A DNA stretch of 7,034 bases from contig CALZHX010000336.1 in NCBI GenBank assembly GCA_945787435.1, positions 1 through 7,034 on the forward strand, in the 5' to 3' direction. Positions 6,919 to 7,034 of the stretch are shown in pieces (position 1 is the stretch's first letter; every line of letters begins with the position of its first letter). The notes below the pieces were generated by a model. That model saw only the letters and a program-made list of their open reading frames with translations. It did no database searches and was not told where the DNA came from. Origin of the DNA: an uncultured Woeseiaceae bacterium (GTDB lineage Bacteria > Pseudomonadota > Gammaproteobacteria > Steroidobacterales > Woeseiaceae). The position numbers were made by a program, and so were the translations under genes.

Positions 6919-6946
6919 TTGCAATCACTATTTTTAGTGTTATAGT
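6919..6946 (+). promoter_or_regulatory. Sigma-70-like promoter of the plus-strand gene
   Basis: The -35 is TTGCAA (6919-6924), followed by a 16-base spacer and the -10 TATAGT (6941-6946). Each box matches the consensus at four or five of six positions. Transcription would start near 6953, about 46 bases before the ATG at 6999. The -10 lies inside the 26-bp palindrome, so a bound protein would block polymerase. Confidence 0.55.
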
Positions 6947-6960
6947 CAACTATAACACTA
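6935..6960. promoter_or_regulatory. Perfect 26-bp palindrome, probable repressor operator
   Basis: The left arm TAGTGTTATAGT (6935-6946) and the right arm ACTATAACACTA (6949-6960) are exact reverse complements around a 2-base centre CA. Twelve matched pairs in a row is far beyond chance in a region this short. It covers the -10 and probable start site of the plus-strand promoter, the usual position for a dimeric repressor (GntR/YtrA, TetR, PadR and similar families use such sites). Which family binds cannot be told. It is not a terminator, since no T-run follows in either direction at the stem base except four T's on the left. It could also influence the sigma gene. Confidence 0.7.
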
Positions 6961-6998
6961 GCTCACCGGGCACCACAGCATCACTTGGAGTAATAGCA

Positions 6999-7034
6999 AT
7001 GAAGGCTCTGTTTGTACGATACCTCAACGAAATT
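6999..7034 (+). CDS. Unidentified plus-strand gene (first 12 codons only)
   Basis: An ATG at 6999 with GGAG (6987-6990) 8 bases upstream opens a frame reading MKALFVRYLNEI to the window edge with no stop. The promoter and palindrome just upstream make a real gene likely. Twelve residues are too few to assign a family. A membrane protein or transporter subunit behind a repressor-controlled promoter would fit but is a guess. Confidence 0.55.
   Translation, partial: MKALFVRYLNEI

Larger units (their letters stand above)
6864..6998. other. Divergent intergenic region between the sigma gene and the plus-strand gene
   Basis: These 135 bases hold the control signals of two divergent genes. The right half is AT-rich and carries the palindrome and plus-strand promoter listed separately. 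For the sigma gene no convincing minus-strand sigma-70 or ECF promoter was found: TTGACT (6949-6944) lacks a -10 at 16-18 bases, and TTGCAA (6924-6919) is followed at 17 bases only by CTAGAC. Confidence 0.5.

Overview
The window looks like chromosomal DNA from a heterotrophic gammaproteobacterium. The evidence is a long, membrane-anchored FadE-type acyl-CoA dehydrogenase, a type 2 NAD-dependent malate dehydrogenase, and ECF sigma/anti-sigma and DUF4399/DUF3667 proteins of types common in the Xanthomonadales/Woeseia-like part of that class. The exact order or family cannot be fixed from the sequence alone. Coding density is very high, there are no RNA genes, insertion sequences or CRISPR arrays, and no gap exceeds about 140 bases.

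Six genes lie on the minus strand and are read from right to left. They are an ECF sigma factor (6863-6228), a membrane-anchored anti-sigma-like protein overlapping it by 4 bases (6231-5449), malate dehydrogenase mdh (5355-4378), fadE (4298-1740, TTG start), a DUF4286/zinc-ribbon/DUF3667 membrane protein starting 3 bases after the fadE stop (1736-396), and a DUF4399 lipoprotein running off the left edge (361 to 1). At the far right a plus-strand gene begins at 6999, and only 12 codons are visible. It is divergent from the sigma gene and sits behind a promoter whose -10 element lies inside a perfect 26-bp palindrome.

The layout suggests two or three transcription units. The sigma and anti-sigma genes form a translationally coupled regulatory pair. 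mdh has its own extended -10 promoter in the 93-base gap behind the anti-sigma gene, so the ORF extension upstream of base 5355 is not part of the protein. fadE and the DUF3667 protein are tightly coupled, and the DUF4399 lipoprotein probably belongs to the same transcript. Functionally the centre joins the first step of fatty acid beta-oxidation (FadE) with a TCA-cycle enzyme (MDH) that helps oxidise the resulting acetyl-CoA, together with uncharacterised envelope proteins.

No completely new system is evident. The points most worth checking are the palindromic operator at the right edge, the fused DUF4286/zinc-ribbon/DUF3667 protein coupled to fadE, the in-frame single-amber junction between those two genes, and the lysine-rich tail on FadE.
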